Counted from the first letter of the stretch, positions 1 through 8,412 are shown. The stretch: DNA of 33,804 nucleotides from an uncultured Bacteroidia bacterium (GCA_937936615.1 CALDDN010000086.1:1-33804); one strand, 5' to 3'. Notes: generated by a model not told the origin, from the letters alone. Translations and numbers: made by a program.

Positions 1-2
1 GT

Positions 3-338
3 TCGCACATCGGTCTGTGCCAGATTTGGGTCTGGGCGGTGGCGGTCTGGCTCCTCATGGGTGGATTTCAGCTCAGCCCGCGGACAGCAGCGGCCGCCGA
101 GGACACGTCGGAGCAGGAATGGCGGCAGCTGACGGAATCGCCAGCCGATCCCACCGCCGGCGATTCCGATTCGAACAAGAGGCCCGAGGGTGCTTCCCCT
201 GCAGCCGGCCTCCATTCAGCAAGCATCTGTCCGGTGCTGCAGGCCGCTCACGACCGGCCTCTGGGGCAGCAGCAGTATTCGGGCACGCGACTGGACCTCT
301 ACCTCCTCTTTGGTGCCCTGCGTCTGGGCGGCTGCTAG
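3..338 (+). CDS. C-terminal part of a small secreted hypothetical protein (5' end outside window)
   Basis: The frame is open from base 3 to a TAG at 336-338. It reads as a hydrophobic segment (IWVWAVAVWLLMGGF) ending in a run of alanines, then a polar, acidic, Ser/Pro-rich tail ending LRLGGC. The hydrophobic part followed by AAAAED looks like a signal peptide with its cleavage site. The only start inside the window is GTG at 39, which would remove the charged N-terminal part, so the true start probably lies upstream of the window. Codon choice fits a coding sequence of this genome. I do not recognise a family. It ends 130 bp before sbtA and may be transcribed separately, because the gap is AT-rich. 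It could be a chance frame. Confidence 0.4.
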   Translation, partial: SHIGLCQIWVWAVAVWLLMGGFQLSPRTAAAAEDTSEQEWRQLTESPADPTAGDSDSNKRPEGASPAAGLHSASICPVLQAAHDRPLGQQQYSGTRLDLYLLFGALRLGGC

Positions 339-467
339 GCAATCCTGTTTTTTGCTGAACGAAGGGGCCGATTCCGGCTGCTTTCGAATCGAGGCGACCG
401 GAGCACCGGTTCAATTCGAATTTTTTTACAGGATTTTGCTATTTTATTTCATTAATCAAGAAAAATT

Positions 468-1448
468 ATGAGCGTTCAATCGCTAATCGATAATTTTATG
501 CACCCCCCTGTGCTGTTTTTCTTCCTGGGGGTGCTGGCCACCCTGGTCAAATCAGACTTGGACGTGCCGCCCCAGATCGGCAAGTTTCTGGGGCTGTATC
601 TGCTCTTTCATATTGGTATTGTGGGGGGCGAGGAACTTTTTCATTCGGGTTTCAGCGCGACGGTGCTCGTGGTGATGGCTGTTTGTGTGAGTGTTTCGTT
701 TCTGGCTCCGTTTGCGAGCTACCGCGTGCTGCGCCTGCGGCTCGACCCCATCAACGCCGCAGCCATTGCCGCCGCCTACGGCTCGATCAGTGCCGTGGAG
801 TTTGCCACGGCCAGCTCGTTTCTCGAAGGCAAGCGCATTGCCTTTGGGGGCTACATGGTGGCGGGCATGGCCCTGATGGAGTCGCCCGCCGTGATTGCGG
901 GACTGATTCTGGCCCGACTGGGCTCGCGCAAGGCGGCGGCCGAGGAGGGCAAGGGCCGCATCGACTGGCCCCACATCCTGCACGAATCGTTTTTCAACGG
1001 CTCGGTACTGCTGCTGCTGGGCAGTCTGGTCATCGGCTACGCCACCGGCGAAACGGGCGAGCGCGAACTCAAGCCTTTTGTTACGGACATCTTTCGGGGC
1101 ATGCTTTCGCTCTACATGCTCGACATGGGCCTGCTGGCGGGCCGTCGCCTGGCTGACCTCAGGCGGTCGGGGCCCTTCCTTTCAATTTTTGCATTGGTCT
1201 ATCCACCTCTGCTGGCCTTGGCAGGTATGAGCGTGGCTTGGCTGCTGGGCCTGAGTCCGGGCAATGCCCTGCTGCTGACCATCATGTTTTCGAGTGCGTC
1301 TTTCATCGCCGTACCGGCGGCCATGCGGCTGGCTCTGCCACAGGCCAACATGGGCCTGCTGCTGCCCATGACCCTGGGTCTGACGTTTACGTTTGAAATT
1401 ACACTGGGTATTCCACTTTATTTTCAATTGATCCAATGGATGTGGTAA
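468..1448 (+). CDS. sbtA: SbtA-like sodium-dependent bicarbonate transporter
   Basis: The protein has 326 residues and is nearly all membrane segments, matching the SbtA (Na_bicarb_symp) family: an N-terminal HPPVLFFFLGVLATLVKSDL segment, the repeat-typical AAYGSISAVEFATA segment, and a polar loop (about 143-165, rich in Arg/Lys/Glu) joining two five-helix halves. In cyanobacteria this family imports bicarbonate with sodium across the inner membrane. It is somewhat shorter than the roughly 370-residue cyanobacterial proteins, mainly because the central loop is short. The ATG at 468 follows an AT-rich leader. The stop overlaps the start of the PII-like gene by 13 bases, as expected for a transporter co-expressed with its regulator. 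The family call is strong; the substrate is inferred from the family and from the SbtB-like partner. Confidence 0.85.
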   Translation: MSVQSLIDNFMHPPVLFFFLGVLATLVKSDLDVPPQIGKFLGLYLLFHIGIVGGEELFHSGFSATVLVVMAVCVSVSFLAPFASYRVLRLRLDPINAAAIAAAYGSISAVEFATASSFLEGKRIAFGGYMVAGMALMESPAVIAGLILARLGSRKAAAEEGKGRIDWPHILHESFFNGSVLLLLGSLVIGYATGETGERELKPFVTDIFRGMLSLYMLDMGLLAGRRLADLRRSGPFLSIFALVYPPLLALAGMSVAWLLGLSPGNALLLTIMFSSASFIAVPAAMRLALPQANMGLLLPMTLGLTFTFEITLGIPLYFQLIQWMW

Positions 1449-1768
1449 ATCGAAGCTCCGATACAGGCTGGCGTAGACTGGAACTGGTGGTACCCGAGCT
1501 GTTTCTCGATCGCGCCCTCGAAGTGCTGCAGGCTGCCGGTCTGGGGGGCTATACGGCCCTGCAGGTGGCCCAGAGCAAGGGTGCCCGTTCGGGCGAAGTC
1601 CTCTACGACGGAGTGCTGCCCGGCTCGAACAACGTCTGGCTCTTTACCCTAGGGCAGGCGGCAAGGGTCGAGCTGGCCTTCGACCGCCTCAGGCCCCTGA
1701 TCGACCAGTGGGGTGGATTGCTGCTCGTGAGCGACGTTCGGGCCATCCATGCGATGGGTTTGCCATGA
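1436..1768 (+). CDS. sbtB: SbtB-like PII signalling protein
   Basis: This 110-residue protein has the size and fold pattern of a PII/SbtB protein: a first strand (RRLELVVPE), helix (LDRALEVLQAAG), the GGYTALQVAQSKGAR stretch where SbtB has GYTVxxxxGKGxR before its T-loop, a strand (NNVWLFTLG), a second helix, and a final strand (GLLLVSDVRAI). SbtB proteins form trimers, bind adenine nucleotides including cAMP, and gate SbtA from the cytoplasm. The C-terminal CGPEGC redox hairpin seen in many cyanobacterial SbtB proteins is absent. The gene starts inside the end of sbtA and its TGA overlaps the next ATG (ATGA), so three genes are translationally coupled. The role as SbtA regulator is inferred from similarity by eye and position. 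Confidence 0.75.
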   Translation: MDVVNRSSDTGWRRLELVVPELFLDRALEVLQAAGLGGYTALQVAQSKGARSGEVLYDGVLPGSNNVWLFTLGQAARVELAFDRLRPLIDQWGGLLLVSDVRAIHAMGLP

Positions 1769-2523
1769 GGCGACTGCTGATGCTGCTCTGGTGGGTGGCT
1801 TGGGTACCGCGGGCCTGGCCCCAGGCCGAGGCCAACAGCCACACCTGGCTGCTGCTGGCCCTGCGCCTCGACCACGGGCCGCGCTACTCGCTGCTCAACG
1901 AGGCCAACTTCCGCCGCCGGCTGGCCTTCGACCGCTGGCAGCAGCTGCTGCTGCGGCCCTACGTCGTCTACAGCCTGCGCCCGGGCCTGGAGGTCGGCTT
2001 GGGTTATTCCTACTACCGCACCTGGCCCTACGGGCGGTTCTTTCGGCCGGCACCGGTGCCCGAACACCACGCCTTCGCGCATATGGGCCTGCAGCACCGG
2101 CCCGAGGGCCTCGAACGCCTCAGCTTCCAGCACCGCTACCGCGTGGAGCGACGCTGGATTGGCCGACTGGCCGAAGCCGAACCCGATCGCTGGACGGTGG
2201 CCGACTGGCAGCTGGCCTGGCGGCTGCGCTACCGCCTGCTGAGCGAGTACCGGCTCGGGACGGGCTGGTCGGTGGGGGCTTACGCCGAGCTGTTTCTCGA
2301 TCTGGACGCACCCTTCGGAACGCGGGGCGTCAACCAGGCCCGGGCGGCGGGCTACCTGATGCGCCAGCTGGGACCCCACCTGGCCGCTCAGGCGGGCTAC
2401 CTGCACCAGTGGATCAACCGCCCGCCCGCGGCCTGGGAATCGAACGCCACCTTCAACCTCGCGCTGTTTTATCGCTTGCAGACTTTAAATACTATTAGTC
2501 AAGCACAAGATTCAAAATTATAG
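1765..2523 (+). CDS. DUF2490-type outer-membrane beta-barrel protein
   Basis: The 252-residue product starts with a signal peptide (MRRLLMLLWWVAWVPRAWPQ). The mature part consists of amphipathic strands rich in Tyr, Arg and Trp, with typical DUF2490 segments: RRRLAFDRWQQLLLRPYVVY, GLGYSYYRTW, and LSFQHRYRVERRW. An in-frame ATG at 1708 exists but would place 19 charged residues before the signal, so the ATG at 1765, overlapping the sbtB stop as ATGA, is chosen. DUF2490 proteins are outer-membrane barrels of unknown function common in Bacteroidota. Coupling to sbtA-sbtB suggests a link with anion or bicarbonate passage through the outer membrane, but that is only inference. The final residues (after about 240) look like an unstructured extension past the last strand. 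Confidence 0.7.
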   Translation: MRRLLMLLWWVAWVPRAWPQAEANSHTWLLLALRLDHGPRYSLLNEANFRRRLAFDRWQQLLLRPYVVYSLRPGLEVGLGYSYYRTWPYGRFFRPAPVPEHHAFAHMGLQHRPEGLERLSFQHRYRVERRWIGRLAEAEPDRWTVADWQLAWRLRYRLLSEYRLGTGWSVGAYAELFLDLDAPFGTRGVNQARAAGYLMRQLGPHLAAQAGYLHQWINRPPAAWESNATFNLALFYRLQTLNTISQAQDSKL

Positions 2524-2569
2524 CACCTTAATTCATAAATAAATAATAATAAGCATTATCATAAGCCAT

Positions 2570-4048
2570 ATGCCTGATCTCTTGCATGAAAGCTGGCTGG
2601 TGCTGTTGCTTTCTCCGCTTGTGGGTGCGGCAGCCTCGTTCGCCATCGAGCGACATTACCGGCTGACCCACTGGCTGCTGGGCGTGCTGGCAGGCTTGAA
2701 TGTGCTGCTGGTACTGGCCACGCCCCAGGAAAACGAAATTCACTACGCGCTGGGCGGGCTGGGCTTTACGGTCGACCGCTTCGGCTGGTTTTTCGCTCTG
2801 CTGATCAACCTCTCGCTCGTGCTTACGCTCATCTACAGTTACGCCTTCACCATCCGCAATTTCAGCGACCGGGTGAGCCAGTTTTACCTCTATTTGTATC
2901 TGGCGTTTTTCTTCACGCTGGCCAGCGGTCTGGCGGCCAATCTGCCAACTTTGCTGACGTGCTACGGGCTGAGCATTCCCTTTTCGTGGCTGCTGATCCG
3001 CTTTCGGGGAGCCGATGTGAGCGGGTCGGCGGGCCGCCTCTACCTGCTGAGCACGCTGGGTGCTGGGCTGCTTTTTCTGCTGCCGACGGTGCTGGTACTC
3101 TGGCTGCACACCGGCCATCTGGAATTCAACGGCACCCACTACGAGATACTGCGGCACGAGCCGCTGCTCTCGTCGGTGCTGGTAGCGGGTTTTGTGCTGG
3201 GCTTTTCGACGAACGCCGTCTTTCCGTTTCACGGGTGGCTGCCCCGCTCGGCGGTGGCCCCCGCTCCGGCATCGGCCCTCATCAACTCGGCGGCGGCGGT
3301 CAACATCGGCACGCTGGCCCTCATCAAGATCGGCCACTACGTGTTCGGGCCGGCGTTTCTGCATCAACTCTCGGAGGTGGCCTGGCAGACGGGCTGGCTG
3401 ATCTGGCTCTGCGGTGCAACGGCCGTTTACGCCGCCTGGCGGGCCTGGAAAACAACCAACCTCAAAGAGCGTTTTGCCTGGTCGACCGTCAGCCAGATGT
3501 CGTATATCCTCATGGCCGTGCTCATTGGCACGCCCGAGCTGATGCTCGCCGGACTGCTGCACATGTTCACACACGCGCTGGCCAAGATGGGGCTCTTCTA
3601 TGTGGCGGGCCTCTTCAACAGCCTGTACGGGACGGTCGACACGCGGCAGGTGGCCCGGCTGGCTCCGCACCTCAAGTGGGTGGTGGCGGCTGTGGCGGTG
3701 TTTGGCCTCTCGATCATCGGCTTTCCGCTGCTGGCCGGTTCCTACAGCAAGGACCTGATGCTGCTCGAGGAAATCCACACCCGCAACTACTTGGCGGCGG
3801 GTTTTCTGGTGGTGGGCAGCCTGATCAACGTGCTCTACATCTGGCCCATTGTCAAGGCTGGTTTCTTCACGCGTGCCGAGGGGCCTTTCGAGGCGCGGCG
3901 CATTCCGCGCACCATGCGGGTGGCCATCGGGCTGTGCGTGCTGCTGCTGGTGGCCTTTTCGTTCTATTCGGTCGACCTGGTGCGCCAGCTCCATTTTGCC
4001 CTGCCCGAGCACCTGACCTTGGGGCTGACCGGCTTCGGCAGGCCCTGA
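2570..4048 (+). CDS. Stand-alone NuoL/MrpD-like proton-conducting membrane subunit
   Basis: The 492-residue protein has about 13-14 membrane segments and the hallmarks of the NuoL/M/N-MrpA/D family: FPFHGWLPRSAVAPAPASALI (about 218-238), ERFAWSTVSQMSYILMA (about 300-316), and GSYSKDLMLLEE near residue 400. No other complex I or Mrp genes are adjacent, so it is not part of a full complex here. Related single subunits serve in DabAB and NDH-1 CO2 systems and in cation antiporters. Aligning by eye, the TM5 glutamate of NuoL is replaced (Tyr132-Gly133) and the TM7 lysine is replaced by Thr214, while the later Lys of the WSTVSQ and SKD segments is kept. It begins 46 bases after the DUF2490 gene on the same strand, with AT-rich DNA between, so it may share or have its own promoter. 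Function is inferred. Confidence 0.75.
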   Translation: MPDLLHESWLVLLLSPLVGAAASFAIERHYRLTHWLLGVLAGLNVLLVLATPQENEIHYALGGLGFTVDRFGWFFALLINLSLVLTLIYSYAFTIRNFSDRVSQFYLYLYLAFFFTLASGLAANLPTLLTCYGLSIPFSWLLIRFRGADVSGSAGRLYLLSTLGAGLLFLLPTVLVLWLHTGHLEFNGTHYEILRHEPLLSSVLVAGFVLGFSTNAVFPFHGWLPRSAVAPAPASALINSAAAVNIGTLALIKIGHYVFGPAFLHQLSEVAWQTGWLIWLCGATAVYAAWRAWKTTNLKERFAWSTVSQMSYILMAVLIGTPELMLAGLLHMFTHALAKMGLFYVAGLFNSLYGTVDTRQVARLAPHLKWVVAAVAVFGLSIIGFPLLAGSYSKDLMLLEEIHTRNYLAAGFLVVGSLINVLYIWPIVKAGFFTRAEGPFEARRIPRTMRVAIGLCVLLLVAFSFYSVDLVRQLHFALPEHLTLGLTGFGRP

Positions 4049-4430
4049 TACCCGGTCGGCCAGTAGGCTCCGGATGAACAAGCGCAGGCCGGCAAACCGG
4101 TTCAGGCAACCAATTCAGCCTGACCGACAGCTGCCGCGTGCTCGAAAACAAGCTGCCTGAGAAGTTCCTCTCTTAGGAAACAGCAGGTGGAGGCCTCAGC
4201 TCGCGACTGACCCCACATCAGCCCTGCCTCTGGGGACGAGGGAGCTTTATTAGATAATATTCGGAAAATCAAAACTTCAGTAAAAATAAATCAGGATTGA
4301 TATACTTGGTAACCCCATCGTATTGGGTCTACATATCCTTCAGGTTCCTGAGGGAATGGGCTGCGGACACCAGCCACAGAAAGCCCGCCCCCAGCGGATG
4401 GAGCGGTTCAAATCAAGGATGCAGCAGCGG
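4049..4430. other. Convergent intergenic region, no gene seen
   Basis: This 380-bp stretch lies between the ends of the rightward NuoL-like gene and the leftward LRR gene. It has no open frame with coding character and no tRNA-like fold. The only notable part is an AT-rich segment at about 4250-4300. I see no clear hairpin with a T-run for either gene. Confidence 0.5.
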
Positions 4431-7400
4431 CTACCAGATGATCTGCGTGTTGGGCAGCAGGGCCTGGATGGCGGCCCGGCGTTCCACGGGGATGGGGTTG
4501 CCCCTCAGATCGAGTCGTTGCAGGCCCGTCAGATTGCCGATGATCGCGGGCAGGTCGGTCAGCTGATTGTAATTCAAATTCAGATGTTGTAGGTTAGTCA
4601 AGTTGCCGATGCTGGCAGGTAGGTCGGTCAGCTCGTTGTTGGACAGAGTCAGAGAAGCCAGGCTGGTCAGGTTGCCGATGCTGGCAGGTAGGTCGGTCAG
4701 CTCGTTGTTGGACAAATCCAGCCGTCGCAGGCCAACCAAACTGCCGATACTGACAGGCAGGGCAGTCAGCCGGTTGTAAAAAATATCCAGCGTATCCAAA
4801 CTGGACAAGTTACCGATACTCTCGGGCAGGGCAATCAGCTTGTTAAACCCGATGTTCAGCCGCTGGAGGTTGGTCAAGTTGCCGATGCTGTCGGGCAGCC
4901 GGTTCAGCCGGTTAAAGGATAGGTCCAGCACTTGCAGGCTGGTCAGCTTGCCGATGCTGTCAGGTAGGGTGGCCAGCTGGTTGTTGGACAGATTCAGTTC
5001 TCGTAAGTTGGTCAGGTTGCCAATGCTCGCGGGCAGGGTCTCCAGCTGGTTGTTGAACAGAAGAAGGAGTTTTAGTCTGGTCAGATCACCGATACCAGTG
5101 GGTAGCTGGTTAAGCCGGTTATTGTGCAGAGATAGCACTTGCAGGCTGGTCAGCTTGCCGAAACCGTCGGGCAGACTGGTCAGCCGGTTGTCTGTCAGAA
5201 ACAACTCCTGCAGGCTGGTCAGCTTGCCGAAACTGTCGGGCAGACTGGTCAGCCGGTTGTCAGTCATATTGAGCTGCTGCAGGTCGGTCAGGTTACTGAT
5301 GCTGGCGGGCAACCATTCCAGCCGGTTGTGAGCCAGCATTAACGTTTGCAATTTGTTCAGGTTGCCGATTCTGGCTGGAAGCTTGGTAAGCCAGTTGTCA
5401 TCCAACGTAAGCGTAAGTAGCTGAATCAAGCTACATATGCTATCCGGAAGCTCGGTCAAGTTATTGCCATTGAGATGTAAGTTTATCAGCTTAAGGAGGT
5501 TGCCAATACCAATAGGCAGTTTATTCAGCTGATTATTGTCAAGATTCAGCGTTTGCAGATTGGTCAGCTTACCGAAGCTTTCAGGCAGCTCATCCAGCCG
5601 GTTGGAAGAAATGTCCAGCGTTTCCAGGCTGGACAGGTTGCCAAAGCTGGCAGGCAGGTTGTCTAGCTGATTTTTGGGCAGATTCAGCCCTTGCAGGTTG
5701 CTCAGGTTGCCAATGCTTTCGGGCAGGGTCTTCAGATTGCTTTCCATAAAACCAAGAGCCTGCAGGTTGCTCAGCTTGCCGATGCTTTCGGGCACGGCTG
5801 TCAGCTGCTGATTGGACATATCCAGCTTGATCAGGCAAGGAAAAAGCTCCAGCCAGTCCCAGCGGTCGCCAAAACTCCCAATTGTAGAGAAACTCAAACG
5901 ATAGACCGGCTCCTCCGCATCCAGAGCAGCTTGCCACTCTACGTATTCCCTAATTGTCGTGTCCTCCCAACTCAGCCGCCGGCAATCCTCCCGCCTCTGC
6001 CGCCGGTAAGCATCCTGCTCCCGCAGCACAATCACCTGCAAGGGATTGACACAGGCCGCCTTCGCAACTACGTACTCCGGCTTACGTTCCAGGCCAGTAA
6101 ACTGCCGTTCCGCCGTCCAGGTCTGACCACTGTCGATCGATACAAGCACATCAGCCGGAACCCTGCCCGAAAGGTTGATAGCCAGCTCCTGTGTTTGGGG
6201 GGTGTAAACGGCCAGCCCGCCGAAGTTCTGCCCACTCAGGTCGTCGAGGGTGCGTTCCTGCCGAGCAGGCACACGGAGGCCCCGCAGCGTATCAACTGCC
6301 GCCCACGCATCGAACTCGATGCCCCCAGGCACGAATGAAGTGTACTCCCCCAGACTGTCCGTTACCACGAACCGCTGCCCCACGCGCACCGAGCTGCCTA
6401 CCAAAGGCCCGCCGTTGCAATCGACCACCCGACCGCGGCAAATACCAGTCCATTCCGGCCAGTCGCAGTTCCACGACGAAAAATGCGACACCTCGCCTTC
6501 GTAAATCGAGCCGTTGCGCACGCTCCAGCCCTCCTGAATCCAGAGGGCACGATCGGGGTCGAAGTGCCATAGGGGCACGCTGTCGGGGCGGTGCCCCTCG
6601 GTGTGGGGCAGATGGAAACGCAGCGTCGCGCGGGCTTCGGGACGCAGTTCCAGTTTTTCGCCGCTTTCTGTTTCCATTTCCACGGTCAGGTACCCGTAGG
6701 AATGGAGCATCACCTCGTTGCCATCGGCATCCATCGCCATGAAATCGCCCCCGGGCATCCGCAGGCCAAAATCCGGATCGACAGGCCGAGACCCCTCCAC
6801 ACGCAGCAGAATCGTTCCCGAATAGGGCATCCCGCTTTCGGTCTGCACGGCATCGGGCGGAATGTGCAGCTCAAAACCCCGATAGACCAGTTCGCCCCCT
6901 CGGGTGGCATCGACGCGGTTGGTAACCCACTTGGTCTGCAGCAGGATTTGAGTTTCCGTCGTATGGAAACGCGAGAGGTATTGCCGCGAGCTGTTTTTCC
7001 AGTAGCCCGTTTTCCCCACGTGCAGCACGACGGGCGTCTGGTCGGCGGGTTTCGGTTCGGGGATTCTCAGCACGAAGCGTCCGCTGCCGTCGGTGGTCGT
7101 GCGGAAGGCCCCCCACTGCACGGTCGCCCCTTCGACGGGCCGGCGCAGCTCGTCGAAGACGTAGCCCTCCAGAACGTAGTTTCGATGAAAGCGGTAGGGG
7201 GTGCTCGGCTCGCTCGACACCTCGACGCTGTAGCGGCCCGGTTGGGTGGGGATAAAGGCGCGGTCGTTTGCGTTGGGGATGGGCATCCCGTCGCGGTACC
7301 ACTGGATATGGGGCGCGGGGTCGGTCAGCAGGGAGTCGCCGCTGCGCCAGATGCGGGGGCAGCCGGGGGTCTGGGCCAGGGCCAGTTCCGGCAGCAGGGC

Positions 7401-7436
7401 CAGCAGCAAGAGCAAGCAAGTAAAGCAGCGGATCAT
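4431..7436 (-). CDS. Large secreted leucine-rich-repeat protein with carboxypeptidase-regulatory-like domains
   Basis: The 1001-residue product has a signal peptide (MIRCFTCLLLLLALLPELALA). Next come an Ig/PKD-like start, a carboxypeptidase-regulatory-like beta domain (about 88-125, GYVFDELRRPVEGATV), and a middle region (about 175-330) with HIPPDAV and HFSSWNCDWPEW motifs seen in large Bacteroidota surface proteins. A second regulatory-like domain follows (about 333-372, CRGRVVDCNGGPLVGSSV). From residue 535 there are nineteen 23-residue leucine-rich repeats (LxxLxLxxNxLxxLPxxIGNLxx) and a capping repeat ending LPNTQIIW. The protein is probably on the cell surface or exported and binds proteins or glycans; the ligand is unknown. 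It has no T9SS sorting domain and no lipoprotein cysteine, so its anchoring is unclear. A -7 element TAACTTGC sits 19 bases before the ATG. Confidence 0.85.
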   Translation of the reverse strand: MIRCFTCLLLLLALLPELALAQTPGCPRIWRSGDSLLTDPAPHIQWYRDGMPIPNANDRAFIPTQPGRYSVEVSSEPSTPYRFHRNYVLEGYVFDELRRPVEGATVQWGAFRTTTDGSGRFVLRIPEPKPADQTPVVLHVGKTGYWKNSSRQYLSRFHTTETQILLQTKWVTNRVDATRGGELVYRGFELHIPPDAVQTESGMPYSGTILLRVEGSRPVDPDFGLRMPGGDFMAMDADGNEVMLHSYGYLTVEMETESGEKLELRPEARATLRFHLPHTEGHRPDSVPLWHFDPDRALWIQEGWSVRNGSIYEGEVSHFSSWNCDWPEWTGICRGRVVDCNGGPLVGSSVRVGQRFVVTDSLGEYTSFVPGGIEFDAWAAVDTLRGLRVPARQERTLDDLSGQNFGGLAVYTPQTQELAINLSGRVPADVLVSIDSGQTWTAERQFTGLERKPEYVVAKAACVNPLQVIVLREQDAYRRQRREDCRRLSWEDTTIREYVEWQAALDAEEPVYRLSFSTIGSFGDRWDWLELFPCLIKLDMSNQQLTAVPESIGKLSNLQALGFMESNLKTLPESIGNLSNLQGLNLPKNQLDNLPASFGNLSSLETLDISSNRLDELPESFGKLTNLQTLNLDNNQLNKLPIGIGNLLKLINLHLNGNNLTELPDSICSLIQLLTLTLDDNWLTKLPARIGNLNKLQTLMLAHNRLEWLPASISNLTDLQQLNMTDNRLTSLPDSFGKLTSLQELFLTDNRLTSLPDGFGKLTSLQVLSLHNNRLNQLPTGIGDLTRLKLLLLFNNQLETLPASIGNLTNLRELNLSNNQLATLPDSIGKLTSLQVLDLSFNRLNRLPDSIGNLTNLQRLNIGFNKLIALPESIGNLSSLDTLDIFYNRLTALPVSIGSLVGLRRLDLSNNELTDLPASIGNLTSLASLTLSNNELTDLPASIGNLTNLQHLNLNYNQLTDLPAIIGNLTGLQRLDLRGNPIPVERRAAIQALLPNTQIIW
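4434..5834 (-). repeat. Tandem 69-bp units coding for 19 leucine-rich repeats
   Basis: The repeat unit is 69 bp, equal to 23 residues. Neighbouring units differ in degree of identity: the two units near 4610-4745 and the two near 5150-5285 are nearly identical over most of their length, which points to recent duplication. Units at about 5340-5560 are more diverged and visibly more AT-rich than the rest of the gene. Confidence 0.85.
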
Positions 7437-7455
7437 GTCTGGAATCGGCTTAAGA

Positions 7456-7463
7456 GCAAGTTA
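7456..7463 (-). promoter_or_regulatory. -7 element TAACTTGC for the LRR gene
   Basis: On the minus strand TAACTTGC lies 19 bases before the LRR ATG and matches the Bacteroidota -7 consensus TAnnTTTG with one base missing. No good -33 TTG is seen at the usual distance. Confidence 0.4.
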
Positions 7464-7671
7464 GGGAATTGCTTGCATAAGGCTGCGGACAAGTCGGTTC
7501 AGATGCAAAAAAATGGTTCTGCATCTGGGCTTAACATCAAATTTAGTACATAATTTAGTACATCCCTTGGGTTGGCACAGAAGCGTTTTTTGGGGACCAT
7601 TCGGCCCCATGCCGAGGGGCCTGCTCTTCAGGTGGTGACAGAGCTGCACCACGGTTGACGAATAGCCCCTC

Positions 7672-8412
7672 TCAGAAATAGCGGCCCCGCTGGTGGAAGG
7701 CATAGCCCAGACCCACGCCCCCAACGACACGCAGCCTAGGCAGGGCCTGTCGGGCGGGATGGCTCGGCCCGCGCGAGGCGATGGGCTGCTGCCAGGCCCC
7801 GCCCGCAAAGAGATCGATGGCCCAGTGGTTTTTGTGGCCGAGCAGGAACTGCCAGCCCGTGGTGAGCGTCAGCCCGGGCGCGTGCACCAGGAAGCGCGGG
7901 TCGGTACGGCGCAGTTCCTGGTCATAGCCCCGCACAAAGTGGAGGCTGTAATCGATACCGGCGTGCAGGTAGCAGCCTTCGGGGCCTCGGTGCAGGAAGT
8001 AGCGGCGGACGGCCGCATGGGCGAAAGGACCGCCGAGTAAGAGGCGGTCATCAGCCAGGTTGCGCCGCTGGTAGCCGGCATAGAGCACGTAGTATTTCTG
8101 GTAGTCGGAGAGGAAAAACTTCTGGAGCCGATCGAGAATGCTGGGGCCAGCCTGGGCGGCAGTGAGGCGGCTGACGACCATTTCGCGGCGGTAAAAGCCT
8201 TTGTGCGAGTACATGTAGGTACGGCCCCGAATCTTGGATTCGAGTTGCAGGCCCATGCGACCCTGCAGCTGGTCGGCGGGCACGATGCGCAGGCAGCGGT
8301 TGTTGGGTACCTGCGCCGCAGCCCTGCAGGTGGCCAGCAGCAGCCAGCCCAGAGCGAGCAGCCCGCTCAGGGCACTCAGGCGTAAGGCGTAACGAGCAGC
8401 GTCTCGATGCAT
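7672..8412 (-). CDS. Outer-membrane beta-barrel-like protein of unknown function
   Basis: The 246-residue product has a signal peptide (about 9-33, LRLSALSGLLALGWLLLATC then AAAQ). The mature protein holds alternating hydrophobic and polar strands with many aromatic residues, for example KYYVLYAGYQRRN, CYLHAGIDYSLHF and LRVVGGVGLGYAF. It ends in Phe, as many outer-membrane barrels do. I do not recognise a family with confidence. The start overlaps the end of the arginase gene by 37 bases on the same strand, so the two are probably co-transcribed, although no functional link with arginine use is evident. No other good start exists nearby; the overlap is somewhat long and the start could lie slightly inside. 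Confidence 0.65.
   Translation of the reverse strand: MHRDAARYALRLSALSGLLALGWLLLATCRAAAQVPNNRCLRIVPADQLQGRMGLQLESKIRGRTYMYSHKGFYRREMVVSRLTAAQAGPSILDRLQKFFLSDYQKYYVLYAGYQRRNLADDRLLLGGPFAHAAVRRYFLHRGPEGCYLHAGIDYSLHFVRGYDQELRRTDPRFLVHAPGLTLTTGWQFLLGHKNHWAIDLFAGGAWQQPIASRGPSHPARQALPRLRVVGGVGLGYAFHQRGRYF

Noticed and set aside
468-4048. Codon choice of sbtA and the NuoL-like gene (more G-ending codons) as a sign of transfer
   Set aside because: Both are membrane proteins rich in Leu, Val and Gly, which alone explains the shift; I cannot compute a reliable index here.
4434-5834. Regular 69-bp repeats that could be taken for a CRISPR-like or satellite array
   Set aside because: The units are in frame, code for leucine-rich repeats and have no spacer structure.
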